DNA of 64,000 nucleotides from Theropithecus gelada (GCF_003255815.1 NC_037682.1:7325819-7389818), one strand, 5' to 3'. Counted from the stretch's first letter, positions 10,335 through 21,544 are shown. Notes: generated from the sequence alone by a model not told the origin. Made by a program: numbers and translations.

Positions 10335-10890
10335 TTTGTAAAACAGGTGGCAGTTTCTCAGAAAGTTAACGGAATTGCCATATTATCCAGCAATTCCACT
10401 CTTAGTATGTACCCTAAAGAATTAAAAGCAGTGATTCCAATACTAGTAAACCAATGTTCATGGCGGCATATTCACAACAGCCAAAGGCTAAAACATTCCA
10501 AATGTCTATCAGTAAACAAAATGTGGTCTATCCATATAGGAGAATATTATTCAGCCTTAAAAAAAGACTGAAATTCTGAACATGTGCTACAACATGGCTG
10601 AACCTTAAAAACAATATGCTAAGTGAAGTAAGCCACACATCAAAGGACAAATAATGTGTGTCTCAACTTATATGAGGTAATTAAAAGAGGCAAATTCACA
10701 GACAGAAAGTAAAACTGAAGTTACCAAGGGGAATGGGGAGCTATCATTCAATGGGTACAGTTTCTGTTGGTGATGATGAAGAAGTTCTGGAAATGGATCG
10801 TGGTCACGGTTACACAACACTGTGAATGTACGTAATGCCACAACTATATACTTTAAAATAGCCAAATAGTAAATTTTATGTATATTTTAC
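10335..10890 (+). mobile_element. L1M 3' fragment
   Basis: Contains 'ccagcaattccactcttagt' and 'tattattcagccttaaaaaa', typical of the end of mammalian L1 elements of the M group. It has no usable reading frame. Confidence 0.65.
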
Positions 10891-10904
10891 CACATTTTTA
10901 TTTT

Positions 10905-11070
10905 TTGTTGTGTTTTAGAGACAGTGTCTCACTCTGTCATCTAGGCTGGAGTGCAGCAGTGCAATCATGGTTCACTGCAGCCTCTCAAACTCTTGGGCTC
11001 AAGCCATCCTCTTGTCTCAGTCCCCTGAGTAGTTGGGACTATAGGCACACACCAGTATGCCCAGTTAAAA
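10905..11070 (-). mobile_element. Alu left part, interrupted
   Basis: Ends at 'tatgcccagttaa', which is repeated after the nested Alu at 11368. Confidence 0.82.
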
Positions 11071-11367
11071 ATTTTTTTTTTTTTTTTTGAGATGGAATCT
11101 CTCTCTGTCGCCCAGGCTGGAGTGCAGTGGCACGATCTCGGCTCACTGCAACCTCTGCCTCCCAGGTTCAAGCGATTCTCCTGCCTCAGCCTCCCAAGTA
11201 GCTGGGATTACAAGTGCTTGCCACCATGCCAGGCTAATTTTTGTATTTTTAGTAGAGACGGGGTTGCACCATGTTGGCCAGGCTGGTCTCAAACTCCTGA
11301 CTTCATGATCCACCCACCTCGGCCTCCCAAAGTGCTGGGATTACAGGTGTGAGCCACCGTGCCTGGC
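11071..11367 (-). mobile_element. AluS nested insertion
   Basis: Complete reverse Alu flanked on both sides by 'atgcccagttaa', a clear target-site duplication. Confidence 0.93.
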
Positions 11368-11390
11368 ATGCCCAGTTAATTTTTAACTTT

Positions 11391-11558
11391 TTTTTTTTTT
11401 TTTTTTTTTACAGATAGGGTCTCACTCTGTCACTAAGGCTGGAGTGCAGTGGCAAGAACATTGCTCACTGTAGCCTCAGACTCCTAGGCTCAAGTGCTCT
11501 TCCTGCCTTGGCCTCCCAAACTGCTGGGATTATAGGCATGAGCTACCATGCCTGGCCT
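11391..11558 (-). mobile_element. Alu fragment
   Basis: Reverse Alu with an internal deletion, ending 'gctaccatgcctggcc'. Confidence 0.82.
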
Positions 11559-11579
11559 AATAATCACATTATTATCTTC

Positions 11580-11767
11580 TTTTTTTTTTTTTTTTTTTTT
11601 GAGACAGGGTCTCACTTTGTCACCCAGGCTGATTTTTAAATATTTTTGTAGAGATGGGAATCTCACTATGTTGTCCAGGCTAGTCTTGAATCCTGGCCTT
11701 AAGCAGTCCTCCCACCTTGGCCTCCCAAAGTGCTGGGATTACAGGCATGAGCCACCACACTCAGTCC
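11580..11767 (-). mobile_element. Alu with internal deletion
   Basis: The poly-T head jumps from 'gtcacccaggctg' straight to 'tttttgtagagatggg', missing most of one monomer. Confidence 0.82.
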
Positions 11768-11804
11768 CAGATTTTTTTTTTTTTTTTTTTTTTAAGAAAA
11801 GACT

Positions 11805-12095
11805 GGCTAGGCGCAGTGGCTCACGCCTTTAATCCCAGCACTTTGGGAGGCCAGGGCAGGCAGATCACAAGGTCAAGAGATCGAGACCATCCTGGCCAAC
11901 ATGGTGAAACCCCATCTCCACTAAAAATACAAACATTAGCTGGGCATGGGGTTGCACGCCTGTAGTCCCAGCTACTTGGGAGGCTGACGCAGGAGAATCG
12001 CTTGAACCCAGAAGGTGGAGGATGCAGTGAGCCAAGATCGTACCACTACACTCCAGCCTGGTGACAGAGTGAGACTCAGTCTCAACAAAAAAAGG
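11805..12095 (+). mobile_element. Alu
   Basis: Forward full-length Alu ending 'ctcaacaaaaaaagg'. Confidence 0.9.
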
Positions 12096-12344
12096 AAAAG
12101 AAAAGATTGTGGTTATGCAGGATGATGTCCTTATTATGAGGAGATACAGACCAAAATATTTAGGGGTAAAGTGTCATAATGCCCGCAACTTATTTTCAGT
12201 TGGTCCAGGATAAAAAGAGAGAGAAAAGAAAGAAACATGGCAATAACAACTGGCGAATCCAGGTGTAGGTTACATAGCTGTTCACTGTACTATTCTTTCA
12301 ACTTCTCTGCACTGAAATTTTTCAAAATAAAAAGTGCTCAAAAA

Positions 12345-12564
12345 ATATTTTTAAATGGAGAGATGAATGGTGGAAGGAACCCTCCCAGATAGAAAGATAA
12401 GCATGAGCAAAGGTGAAGAGGCAGAAAAAGTGTTTTTGAGAAACAGTTGGTAGTCTAGTGTGATGACAGTGAACGGTACATACTAGGATGTTCTGGGAGA
12501 GAAAGCCAGAAACATAGGCTGGCATCAGATTGATAAAAGCCTTCAGCAAAAGAATAGAGAGTCT
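12345..12564. other. Unassigned sequence
   Basis: About 220 bases with no gene signal. It may be an old repeat, but I cannot name it. Confidence 0.4.
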
Positions 12565-12862
12565 GGGCCGGGTGCAGTGGTTCACGCCTGTAATCCCAGC
12601 ACTTTGGGAGGCCGAGGCGGGCGGATCACAAGGTCAGGAGTTTGAGACTAGCCTGGCCAACATGGTGAAACCCTATTTCTACTAAAAGTACAAAAATTAG
12701 CCAGGCACAGTGGCATGCGCCTGTAATCCTAGCTACTTGGGAGGCTGAGATAGGAGAATCACTTGAACCTGGGAGATAGAAGTTGCAGTGAGCTGAAATC
12801 ACGCCACTGCACTCCAGCCTGGATGACAGAGCAAGAATCCGTCTCAAAAAAAAAAAAAAAAA
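12565..12862 (+). mobile_element. Alu
   Basis: Forward Alu in tandem with the following AluY. Confidence 0.92.
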
Positions 12863-12865
12863 GTA

Positions 12866-13165
12866 GGCCGGGCGCGGTGGCTCAAGCCTGTAATCCCAGC
12901 ACTTTGGGAGGCCGAGGCGGGTGGATCACGAGGTCAGGAGATCGAGACCATCCTGGCTAACATGGTGAAACCCCGTCTCTACTAAAAATACAAAAAACTA
13001 GCCGGGCGTGGTGGCGGGCGCCTGTAGTCCCAGCTACTCGGAGGCTGAGGCAGGAGAATGGCGTGAACCTGGGAGGCGGAGCTTGCAGTGAGCCGAGATC
13101 GCGCCACTGCACTCCAGCCTGGGTGACACAGCGCGAGACTCTGTCTCAAAAAAAAAAAAAAAAAA
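12866..13165 (+). mobile_element. AluY
   Basis: Nearly consensus. The short repeat 'aagtag' on each side marks its insertion. Confidence 0.93.
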
Positions 13166-13200
13166 GTAGTTCAAGTCTTCTTTCCCTAACCTCCTCTCTT

Positions 13201-13525
13201 ATCTGAGTCCTTTTTCCTTTTGAAGAGGAGAAGAATCAGAGGTATCTGCACAGAAGCACAAGTCCTGCAGCATGCAGGCCAAGATGGGCACCCGTAGGAA
13301 GCTCAAGTGCAGATAGGCCAGGCAAGCATATGTGCCACTGGGGTCAACAGCTGCTGCTTGCACTACCGAGAGGGAGGAGAGGAGGGAAAGAGGGAAGAGA
13401 GAAATGAACAGGGCTGAGGTGGAGGGTGAGGGTGAAGCTGCAGCAGGATGGTGGGGTGGGCAAGTGGGGACCACCTGCGGATCGTGCTGCACATAGGCCT
13501 TGCTCCACACAGCGCCACCCACCAC
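13201..13525 (-). other. Putative exon pair of an unidentified minus-strand transcript
   Basis: Minus-strand sequence shows a donor 'CCGCAG|gtggtc' (exon ends at 13475). After 112 bases comes a very strong acceptor: a long pyrimidine tract at 13366-13405, then 'cggtag' (next exon starts at 13362). Before the donor the reading is 'VGGAVWSKAYVQHDPQ'. Joined across the intron it stops after about 20 codons, so this could equally be a non-coding RNA. Outer exon limits are not determined. I do not recognise any protein family. Confidence 0.3.
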
Positions 13526-14679
13526 AGGGATATTCGGGAGTAGGGGCCGGGGGGATCTCTGCTTATCAGCTTAGGCATCCCATTAACCCCAAAATGATTC
13601 CACTGGTTGCCTCCAAACCACATACTCTAGGCCCCATGGCACTCAGCCTCCCTCCCAATTTCCCATTTCTGTGTTGAAAATAAGAGCTTCAGGTTGGCAG
13701 GAGTGAGGACATTCTGAGAAGGCAGAGTTCAGCCTGGCATAGGAACATTTGGGATGATCAGATCTCAGACGGCGGATAGAGCTGGAGGAGGCATCTAGCT
13801 GAGCCACCAGGGAGGGTGGAGGGTGTGAAAAAGGTCTCTCGAGGGCCATCAGAGGATGGGAGTCAGTCCGCCAAACCAAGAGAGGAGCTGCACAGCAGTG
13901 TGCGCTGCCTGGGGAGACAGGCTGCTGCTGTTCTGGGCAAAGCAGGCCAGCTCCAAGCCTTCTCAGGCCATATGAAGATAAATTATGTAGGATGCATATA
14001 ACCAGCTCCCTCTCCCCAGGGGCATCCTCCTTTACCCAAACGTGTCTCCCACCTCCACCTCCATGGCTCCGGCTTGAGTTATGCCAGCAGGTGGGACCCT
14101 TCTTTAGCCTTTAGCCTGAGCCTTTACCTTCCCTGCCACACTCACCTTCCACCTTTACCTCTATGGCTCATTGAGCTGCTCTGCCAGGGGTGCCAATGAG
14201 ATGGGGTCGCATAGGGTGTAGCATTACTATCCAGGCCAATCCCATCAGGCAAACTTTTGCTAACTTCCTTCCCCACCCAGCAGGGGAACAGTTTTCCTAT
14301 TCCTGGTTCTCTAACCCAGATACAGAATCCCCTGAAGTCTCACAGCTACCCAGGGTGCCTACCTGGGAGAGGGTGCACCTGGCAGAGTCAAGGGGAAGAG
14401 CACAAGCTCTCTGATGGGACCTGCTGCCCTGAGAACAAGTCAGCATGTACTGAGGGCATGAGAGCGAGAAACTCAGATCAAATGTGTCCAATGACACAGA
14501 GAAGCTGTGCTGGGATAGGACACTGAGGAAAATGGGCAGGAAATTCTAGCTGAAATGGGAAAAAAGGAGAGTCTTGGTCTAGTTTCAGGTTAACCTAGGA
14601 CCGTGTTCTCACTAGCAGACAGATGGCACCCTGTCAGTGATTATGGAGGCGGTGGAAAGATCACTGCTCTCAGTGGTAT

Positions 14680-14830
14680 CATTTAGTTCTTTGACCTACA
14701 ACCTAAGAAATCAGATCCCTCACGTGGAAAAGTGAAAGTCACAATACAAGACCTTACAGCTGTTGAGATTAAATGAGATCACATGTAAGTGCCAGTGCTT
14801 AGTAAATTGCATAGGACCATAACGCCCTTG
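14680..14830 (+). mobile_element. MIR SINE
   Basis: Contains 'gagattaaatgagatcacat' and 'agtgccagtgcttagtaaat', matching the second half of MIR. Confidence 0.6.
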
Positions 14831-15071
14831 AAGTAGGCAGACAGAGGCCTCCATGGCAGGCACTGGGCTGTCATAACCTCTTATCAAGTACCAGGCCTGG
14901 AGCTACTCAGGCTTCACATGGCACTTAGCTATAAGGAAATCCTGATACACCCTGCAGGCCCTTACCTGTGGCCCGTGGAGCGGGAGTAAAGTGGGAAAGA
15001 AGGATGAAAAGGAAGAACCATTCTCTGGAGAGGGAGCACGGGTTGCCAGAAGGATGGCATAAAGGCTCACC

Positions 15072-15135
15072 TTGAGTTGCATCTCCAGGAGAAGGAGTAT
15101 TTGTGGTCCCCAGATGTCCTCCAACATCCCATATC
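15072..15135 (-). other. Putative 64-nt internal exon, unidentified minus-strand transcript
   Basis: The exon is bounded by good signals on the minus strand. The acceptor 'tgtcttttttgtccctag' lies just above 15135 and the donor 'CTCAAG|gtgagc' lies at 15072/15071. One frame is open through the exon ('MLEDIWGPQILLLLEMQLK'). It lies 3-4 kb downstream, on the minus strand, of the CpG island at 18.3-19.4 kb and could belong to a transcript that starts there. In human this position, between SSH3 and POLD4, has a poorly characterised lncRNA (LOC100130987, from memory). That identity is a guess. Confidence 0.4.
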
Positions 15136-16189
15136 TAGGGACAAAAAAGACAGTCAGTTGTGCTCTATCCCCTGTCTGGTTGCATCTGCTTAATCTCTCC
15201 CCAGCTTCCTTTTTCTGAGGATGACTCCACCTTCTGAGCAACAGAAGATTCCAGTGGGAATCTAGACCTTGGATGAATTAAACAGGACTTGGGAGGATTT
15301 GCCCTGTCCTCAGGCCATTCTCCTTTCAATCTTTTCTACGTTTGCTATCCCAGCTCCTGAGGTCGTTCTCCCCTCCACAGGCCATTAAACACCTGTCTCG
15401 AAGGGGTCTCCTTCAAGGTTAGCTCCTAGTGCAGGTTCAGCCCTGGACAGAACTGGAAAAGGGCAGGGCCCTGGAAGTCAGCCTGAAGATGGTGTGCTGA
15501 AGCCAGCTTCCTTCCTGTGCAGCAGCGGCAGGTCTTGGCAATCTGCTGGCATGGTGGACACAGCTTCCCACTACCAACTGGGTCACAGATGGGAGAGAAA
15601 TCTCCCTAGGAAGGAGTGGGCCATAGAAAAAGAAAAGCCAAGAATGGACACAAGAGTCAAGGGAGTGTCCGTCACTGGTCTGAGGACTGCTGCATGGTCC
15701 TATGCTTCCGTTTCCTTCCCTCATGGTTCTTCACCTTGGTTCCAGGGAAACAGGCTCACAAACCCCTTATCCACTGATGAGACCTTGTTCCCTGGGCTCT
15801 CAGCTGGTACTGCACTAAAGATGCCAACAATATGGCCCTTGCCCCATAATCATCTGCCGATTCGCCTCTTTCCCCTAGAAGAATGGCTCTGAGACAGCAT
15901 GTGAGTCTAATCAAAGAGCTTCAGGGTAATATAGAGACCACAGCTCCATTCCTCTCCACACGAAACTCGCAGCCCCTACTCATTCGCTAATATTTACCAT
16001 AGCAACCATGTGCCAATCAGGGGAGGAAAACACTGACCAAAATCTACTCCCTGCCTCCCAGAAGCTCACCATTTAATCAGGGCTACAGACAGCTCTCCTT
16101 CATGTATCTCAAAGTTATGGAATGGGTGCCCGGAATATCTTTTGCCTACTTCTTGGCATATCTACATTGTTTACATGCTTTAGGAGTTT

Positions 16190-16451
16190 CAAATGCTGTC
16201 TTTTTGATTCTCTCATTATACAGTGTGACTCGGCAGCGATGTCTCCTGCCTCTGAATCTTCAGAGCAGTAACCTGGGCCTCTCTATGACACATCACTTTC
16301 TACTTGAATTTTATGTTTTTAATGCATAATTGATCTTCTCTACTAGACTGTATTTCCTGAGAGCAGAGAAAGTGTCTTTTACATCTTCATATCCCTCAGA
16401 GCACCCTGCACAGTTCCATGTACACAGTAGGTGCTCAAAAAATATTCATGG
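16190..16451 (+). mobile_element. L2 LINE 3' end, split by an Alu
   Basis: Contains 'tagactgtatttcctgagag' and 'cacagtaggtgctcaaaaaa', the conserved L2 3' tail. The tail resumes after the Alu at 17051-17075 with 'tgtttgttggacgaatgaa'. Confidence 0.65.
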
Positions 16452-17050
16452 AAAGCCAAGCATGGTGACTCACACCTGTAATCCCAGCATTTTTTTTTTT
16501 TTTTTTTTTTTTGAGACAGAGTCTCACTCCGTCGCCTAGGCTGGAGTGCAGTGGAGCGATCTCAGCTCATTGCAAGCTCCGCCTCCCAGGTTCACGCCAT
16601 TCTCGTGCCTCAGCCTCCCGAGTAGCTGGGACTACAGGCGCCCACCACCACACCCGGCTAGTTTTTTTTTGTATTTTTTAGTAGAGACAAGAGGTTTCAC
16701 CGTGTTAGCCAGGATGGCCTTGATCTCCTGACCTCGTGATCCGCCCGTCTCAGCCTCCCAAAGTGCTGGGATTACAGGCTTGAGGCACCGTGCCCGGCCA
16801 ATCCCAGCATTTTGGGAGGCTGAGGTAGGCAGATCACCTGAGGTCAGGAGTTCAAGACCAGCCTGGTCAACATGGTGAAACCCCACTTCTCCTAAAAATA
16901 CAAAAATTAGCCAGGCATGGTGGTGTGTGCCTGTAATTTCAGCTACTTGAGAGGCTGAGGCAGAAGAATCGCTTGAACCCAGGAGGCAGAGGGTGCAGTG
17001 AGCCGAGATCACACCACTGCCCTCCAGCCTGGAAGACAAAGTGAGACAAG
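16452..17050 (+). mobile_element. Alu interrupted by an opposite-strand AluY
   Basis: The host Alu comprises 16452-16490 and 16800-17050. Its sequence 'aatcccagcattttgggagg' continues directly after the nested element. Confidence 0.9.
16491..16799 (-). mobile_element. AluY nested in the preceding Alu
   Basis: Head-on insertion inside the first 50 bases of the host, flanked by the duplication 'aatcccagcatttt'. Confidence 0.93.
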
Positions 17051-17075
17051 ATGTTTGTTGGACGAATGAAGGCTT

Positions 17076-17485
17076 GTTTGTGAAATTATTGGATGTTCCC
17101 AGATTTTTAAAATATATACTTTTTTCATTAATTTAAAACTCCTTGTTACAATTTTCTCAATTAACACAAAGCTTGAACTCAATGCAAGCAGCATAGAATT
17201 CTTATGCATTCCTTATAACCATGAAAGTAACCAGTCTTATGTAAATATATAATTCTATATTCAGCTGCTTTTGCATCATAACATGTAAGTACTCATATCC
17301 TCTATGAACCTTAAGTGTCTACCCTGCTATGTGGCATTAAGCATGCATCCTCCCTAAATGCTGTGTGGTAACACTATAATTCAGCCTACAGCTGAATGGA
17401 GGCAATACACTGGCCTTGAGCATCCAACCTTGGGTAAAAAGACTCAGGTTTCCCCATCAAAATCAGCCTACAAAACCATCCTGCC
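17076..17485. other. Unassigned AT-rich intergenic sequence
   Basis: About 400 bases with no open frame of note and no repeat that I recognise. Confidence 0.5.
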
Positions 17486-17820
17486 TAGCCAGGTGTGGTG
17501 GCTCACGCCTGTAATCCCAACACTTTGGGAGGCCGAGGTGGGCAGATCTCTTGAGGCCAGGAGTTTGAGACCAGGAGTTTGAGACCAGCCTGGCCAACAT
17601 GGGGAGAAACCCCATCTCTACCAAAAAATACAAAAATTATCCGGGAGTAATGGCACACGCCTGTAGTCCCAGTTACTCAGGAGGCTGAGGCACGATAATC
17701 GCTTGAACTCAGGAGGAGGAGGGTGGGGTGAGCAGAGATCACACCACTGCACTCCAGCCTGGGTGACAGTGAGACACTGTCTCAAAATAAACAAACGAAC
17801 AAAAACCAAAAAACAAAAAA
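17486..17820 (+). mobile_element. Alu with 16-bp internal duplication
   Basis: 'ggagtttgagaccagg' is repeated at about 17560-17590. Flanks 'aaaaccatcctgcct' and 'aaaaccgtccttcct' are the diverged target-site copies. Confidence 0.9.
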
Positions 17821-17924
17821 CCGTCCTTCCTAGGAGAATGAACTTGCCCAGAAATAAAGTGAATTCAAAAATTAAGAAAAGGTCTTATGGTGGCTAGGGA
17901 CTGTTGTAGAAATTGTCAGAAACG

Positions 17925-18140
17925 ATAGCTGGGACCTGGGATAGCACTTCCTCTATGCAGTCCCTGGGCTAAAAACTTACATGTGTCATCTCATTTAATC
18001 CTCAAAAACCGGAGGTAGTATTAACATTATCCCCAATCTTGCAAATGAAGCAGCTGAGTCTCAAGAGATGTAATAAGTTTGTCCAAAGTCACAAACCCAA
18101 GTTTCTCTGACTCTAGATCCCAAGCTGAGAGTCTTGCTCA
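17925..18140 (-). mobile_element. MIR SINE
   Basis: 'gtgtcatctcatttaatcct' followed by 'attatccccaatcttgcaaa' is the conserved MIR core, read in reverse. A second MIR-like scrap lies at 18245-18310. Confidence 0.75.
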
Positions 18141-18339
18141 GATCATCCCAGGTTCCCTTCTTTCTTCTTGCACTTGGGGTGCAATAAGGGGCAATGGAGC
18201 CAGCAGTGTGTAACATACTGCACCGTCGGAAGAGACGTTAGGGATCATCCGTTTCAGCCTCCTTATTTTACAGAAGAAGGAACTCGTAGGTCACACAGAG
18301 CCAGGGGCGGCTCTGCAACGGAATCGCAATGGGCACTAG

Positions 18340-19400
18340 AATTCCAGTCCAAGCCTCATTTTACAGAGCGGGGGAACCGAAGCCCACAGGGCCTGGGGGC
18401 CTCCCGGGTTCCGAATCCACCAGCGGCTGAGCCAGATCCAGCCCCGGGCGCACTCACCGCCCTGTCTGATTCTACCTCCGCGTTCACCTGCGCCGCGAAC
18501 CCTCCCCGTGGGCTGCCAGCTCCCGGGAGTACCTGTCGGCCGCGCAAAGGCCCTCGGCTCGCGGTGACAAGACGCCGGCGCGGGCGAGCGGGCCTTCGCG
18601 GGCCACAGCCGGACCCCCGGCATCGCGGACCCTGGTCGCCTCGCCAGCCCCTTTCCTCAGAACGGCAAGGCCTCAGGAGCGTGTGCACGCCGGGACGCCC
18701 CAGATTATTTGGAAGCGCTGGTCCCGGAGGCAAGGCCGGCTTGGTCTCCTCTCCTCAATCCCCCTACGCCGCCCCCTGGACCTTCTGCAGACCGGGTCCC
18801 AGCCCCAGAGTACCTCAGGAAAAAACCACACCGCGCCTCGCTGAGTCAAGCGGCCGGGACTCTAGAAGGGGCGAGGTTCCCATGGCAACGAGGGAAAACT
18901 ATTTGCGCCTGCGCAGAGGCGCTAGGCACGCTGGGAAATGTGGTTTCAGGGTTGTCCCTGGAAGCTAAAGGAACAGACACAAGGTGGCGCGCGAACGTTG
19001 CGGTCGATGTGGCTAACCCGGGTCCCCAGCTCCCGGGCGCTGCGGGCACAGGAGAGGCCGCGAAGGTCTGAAAGGCAGTTTCTCTGAGGCGTCTGGGATG
19101 CGGAGTGAAGAGAAGGCAGAGTCTCTTCCGCGCGGTTGATTTTGCCGTTTGAAAACTTGGCCTAACGAGGGACCGCCCTGTCCGGGGCGAGGGCGACCGC
19201 TTCCGAGGCCCCGCCCCAGCCTGGGCTGAGCGGGGCGCGGCGGAGGGAGGACGCTCTGACGGTGGGAGCTGGATCCGGAGGGAAGCGCGCGGCGGTCGTG
19301 CTGCAAGGGTTCCAGGTCTGGTCTGGGCGACGCCTCGCGCTGCTGAGGCTCCTGTGCGGGGTGGGAGTTGAAAGCTGGCTCCGGGAGCAGCAGTCATCCT
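18340..19400. promoter_or_regulatory. CpG island, candidate promoter of an unidentified gene
   Basis: Strongly GC-rich, CpG-dense kilobase with no overlap to SSH3, which ends 5.5 kb away. It carries a cluster of promoter motifs at 18876-18944 (see that entry). Long open frames on both strands here are the usual by-product of high GC and look like no known protein. The direction of transcription cannot be read from sequence. Splice signals on the minus strand at 15.1 and 13.4 kb favour minus. Confidence 0.75.
18876..18944. promoter_or_regulatory. RFX X-box, NRF1-like and ZNF143-like site cluster
   Basis: Three sites lie within 69 bp. An RFX X-box-like palindrome 'gttcccatggcaac' is at 18876-18889. 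An NRF1-like 'tgcgcctgcgca' is at 18904-18915. On the minus strand, 'accacatttcccagcgtgcc' at 18925-18944 resembles the ZNF143/THAP11 (SBS) element. All three factors favour nucleosome-free CpG-island promoters near the transcription start. The assignment rests on consensus matching by eye. Confidence 0.55.
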
Positions 19401-19544
19401 GATCCTCCCACCCGCGAGCTCCGAGCACTTCTAGATCCAGGTCCCGCCTTGGGCGGAACTGTGCAGTCAGTTGACTGCCCAGGAGCCACCTTCCCCACTG
19501 CCGAGTTAGGCTCTTGGAATGAGAATCTAGAAACCCAGGATCTG

Positions 19545-20010
19545 ATTCCGGCTCTGTTAGACTAAGTAGTTACTTCTCTGAGCCTCAGTTTACTCATTTC
19601 TAGAAAACGATGGTATTGGGCCGGGTGCGGCGGCTCACGCCTGTAATCCCAGCACTTTGGGAGACCGAAGGGGGTGGAGCAGCGGAGGTCAGGAGTTCGA
19701 GATCAGCCTGGCCAACATGGTGAGACCCCTGTCCTCTACTAAAAATACAAAAATTAGCCGGCGTCGTGACACATGCCTGTGATCCCAGCTACTCAGGAGG
19801 GTGAGACATGAGAATCACTTGAACCTAGGAGGCAGGCGGAAGTTGCAGTGAGCCAAGATCGTGCCGCTGCACTCCAGTCTGGGCCACAGAGTGGGACTCT
19901 GTCTCAAAAAAGTAATTAATTAATTAATTGCTTAAAAACGGTGGTAATCATAATGCCTGCCCTTTCTCCCTCTGGGAGTGTTGCAAGATGATGACATTGA
20001 TGTGTAGGCT
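19545..20010 (+). mobile_element. MIR SINE split by an Alu
   Basis: The first half is 'tctgagcctcagtttactca' at about 19576. The second half resumes after the Alu with 'gtggtaatcataatgcctgc'. Confidence 0.65.
19618..19928 (+). mobile_element. Alu in a MIR
   Basis: Forward full-length Alu ending in 'aattaattaattaatt'. Confidence 0.92.
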
Positions 20011-20150
20011 GGGTAGTCCGTTAAGGACACAGGCATTGCCATTCACTATAAATTGGTGCACTTTCTTGGAAAGAAAGCCTTTGCTTCAAGAATTCTAGAA
20101 GTTTTATCCTACAGATTTAGCGATCATGTGTGCATGAAAAAGTATATACA

Positions 20151-20439
20151 GGCCGGGCGCGGTGGCTCACGCCTGTAATCCCAGCACAGGCTGAGGCAGG
20201 TGAATCACGAGGTCAGGAGTTCGAGACCAATCTGGCCAACACAGTGAAACCCCGTCTCTACTGAAAATACAAAAAATTAGCTGGATGTGGTGACGGGCGC
20301 TTGTAATCCCCGTTACTTAGGAGGCTGAGGCAGGAGAATCGCTTGAACCCGGGAGACTGAGGTTGCAGTGAGCCAAGATGGCGCCACTGCACTCCAGCCC
20401 AGGCGACAGAGTGAGACTCTGTCTCAAAAAAAAAAAAAG
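20151..20439 (+). mobile_element. Alu with small deletion
   Basis: 'cccagcacaggctgaggcag' lacks the usual 'tttgggagg'. Flanked by 'gtatataca' on both sides. Confidence 0.92.
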
Positions 20440-20456
20440 GTATATACAGGGGTGCT

Positions 20457-20610
20457 TTTTTTTTTCTCCTGAGACAGAGTCTCGCTCTGTCACCCAGGTT
20501 GGAGTACAGTGGGGTGATCTCGGCTCACTGCAACCTCTGCCTCCCAGGCTCAAGACATCCCACCTCAGCCTCCTGAGTAGCTGGGACTACAGGGCCACCA
20601 TGCCTGGCTA
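20457..20610 (-). mobile_element. Alu monomer
   Basis: Reverse single arm ending 'gccaccatgcctggcta'. Confidence 0.85.
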
Positions 20611-21085
20611 CACTTTGATACATTTTAACAATACATGCTATCTAGACATTGCCAGAATTTAGCCTCTACCTCCCTTCCAGAAGAGGAATCCTTGGCACCT
20701 ATCTGGGTGGTATGCCTAAGGGCCACAAGATGTGGGGTACAGGGAAGCTAGTTCTGATTCCTGATCCATTCTGCTGAGCAAACACTGGGGGCTACCCCCC
20801 ATTCTGTGGCCAAATAGGAGTCCTACCCAGGCTGCCCTTTCAGTATTCCTAACCTAGGGCTGCAGGTGGGTGGGTGGTGGTGAGAGTGTCGGGGGAAGCC
20901 AAGGCCAGGCCCTGCCCTCCTGCAGCCTGTGCATCTCAGAAGGCAGGTCTGATCAGGAACTCAGAGCTGTGGGGCTCACTAGCTGTGGGATCCACTAGAA
21001 TCCAAGAGGATTCTAAGAAGTCAGAAGTCAGCAATCAGGGAAATGAAGACTGGAGGGGAAACTGCATCAAAAATACAGACAAGAG
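20611..21085. other. Intergenic, nothing recognised
   Basis: Unique-looking sequence without coding, splice or repeat signals that I can support. Confidence 0.5.
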
Positions 21086-21088
21086 GGC

Positions 21089-21235
21089 ACCAAGTGTGGT
21101 GGCTCATGCCTGTAATCCCAGCACTTTGGGAGGCTGAGGCAGGCAGATTGCTTGAGCCCAGGAGTTCGAGACCAGCCTGGGCAATATAGTGAAACCCCAT
21201 CTCTACAAAACAAAACAAAACCTACAAAAATTAAG
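21089..21235 (+). mobile_element. Alu monomer
   Basis: Forward single arm with tail 'aaaacaaaacaaaacc'. Confidence 0.85.
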
Positions 21236-21245
21236 AATCCTATGG

Positions 21246-21544
21246 GTTGGGTGCAGTGGCTCACGCCTGTAATTCCAGTACTTTGGGGAGGCTAACTAAG
21301 GTGGTTGGATCACCTGAGGTCAGGAGTTCGAGACCAGCCTGGCCAATATGGCAAAATGCTGTCTCTACTAAAAATACAAAATTAGCTGCGCATCGTGGCG
21401 CGCGCTTATAATCACAGCTCTTTGGAAGCCTGAGGCAGGAGAATTGCTTGAACCTGGGAGACAGAGGTCGCAATGAGCCAAGATTGCACCATTGCACTCC
21501 AGCTTGGAAGACAGAGCGAGACTCTGTCTCCAAAAAAAAAAAAG
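21246..21544 (+). mobile_element. Alu
   Basis: Forward dimer, moderately diverged ('tcgtggcgcgcgcttataat'). Confidence 0.9.

Larger units (their letters stand above)
10030..12340 (+). mobile_element. Old LINE 3'-end, split by later insertions
   Basis: The two halves are about 10030-10330 ('gagacatgacaaccaaatac') and 12110-12340 ('caaaatatttaggggtaaag' to 'ttcaaaataaaaagtg'). They read as one old L1M-type 3' end separated by a younger L1M piece and several Alus. The subfamily is a guess. Confidence 0.45.
13540..16100. other. Mostly unique intergenic sequence
   Basis: Apart from the MIR and the putative exon listed separately, no recognisable gene or repeat. It is notably free of Alus for this window. 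Several short open frames exist on both strands without splice context or family resemblance. Confidence 0.5.

Noticed and set aside
15494..15892. 132-codon plus-strand frame and a Cys-rich minus-strand reading ('KLCPPCQQIAKTCRCC') near 15.5 kb
   Set aside because: The Cys-rich stretch follows a fair acceptor but has no usable GT donor and is short. The plus frame has no context. Both are compatible with chance.
18168..19397. Long frames on both strands over the orphan CpG island
   Set aside because: Same composition effect. I kept the island as a promoter candidate but not these frames as genes.
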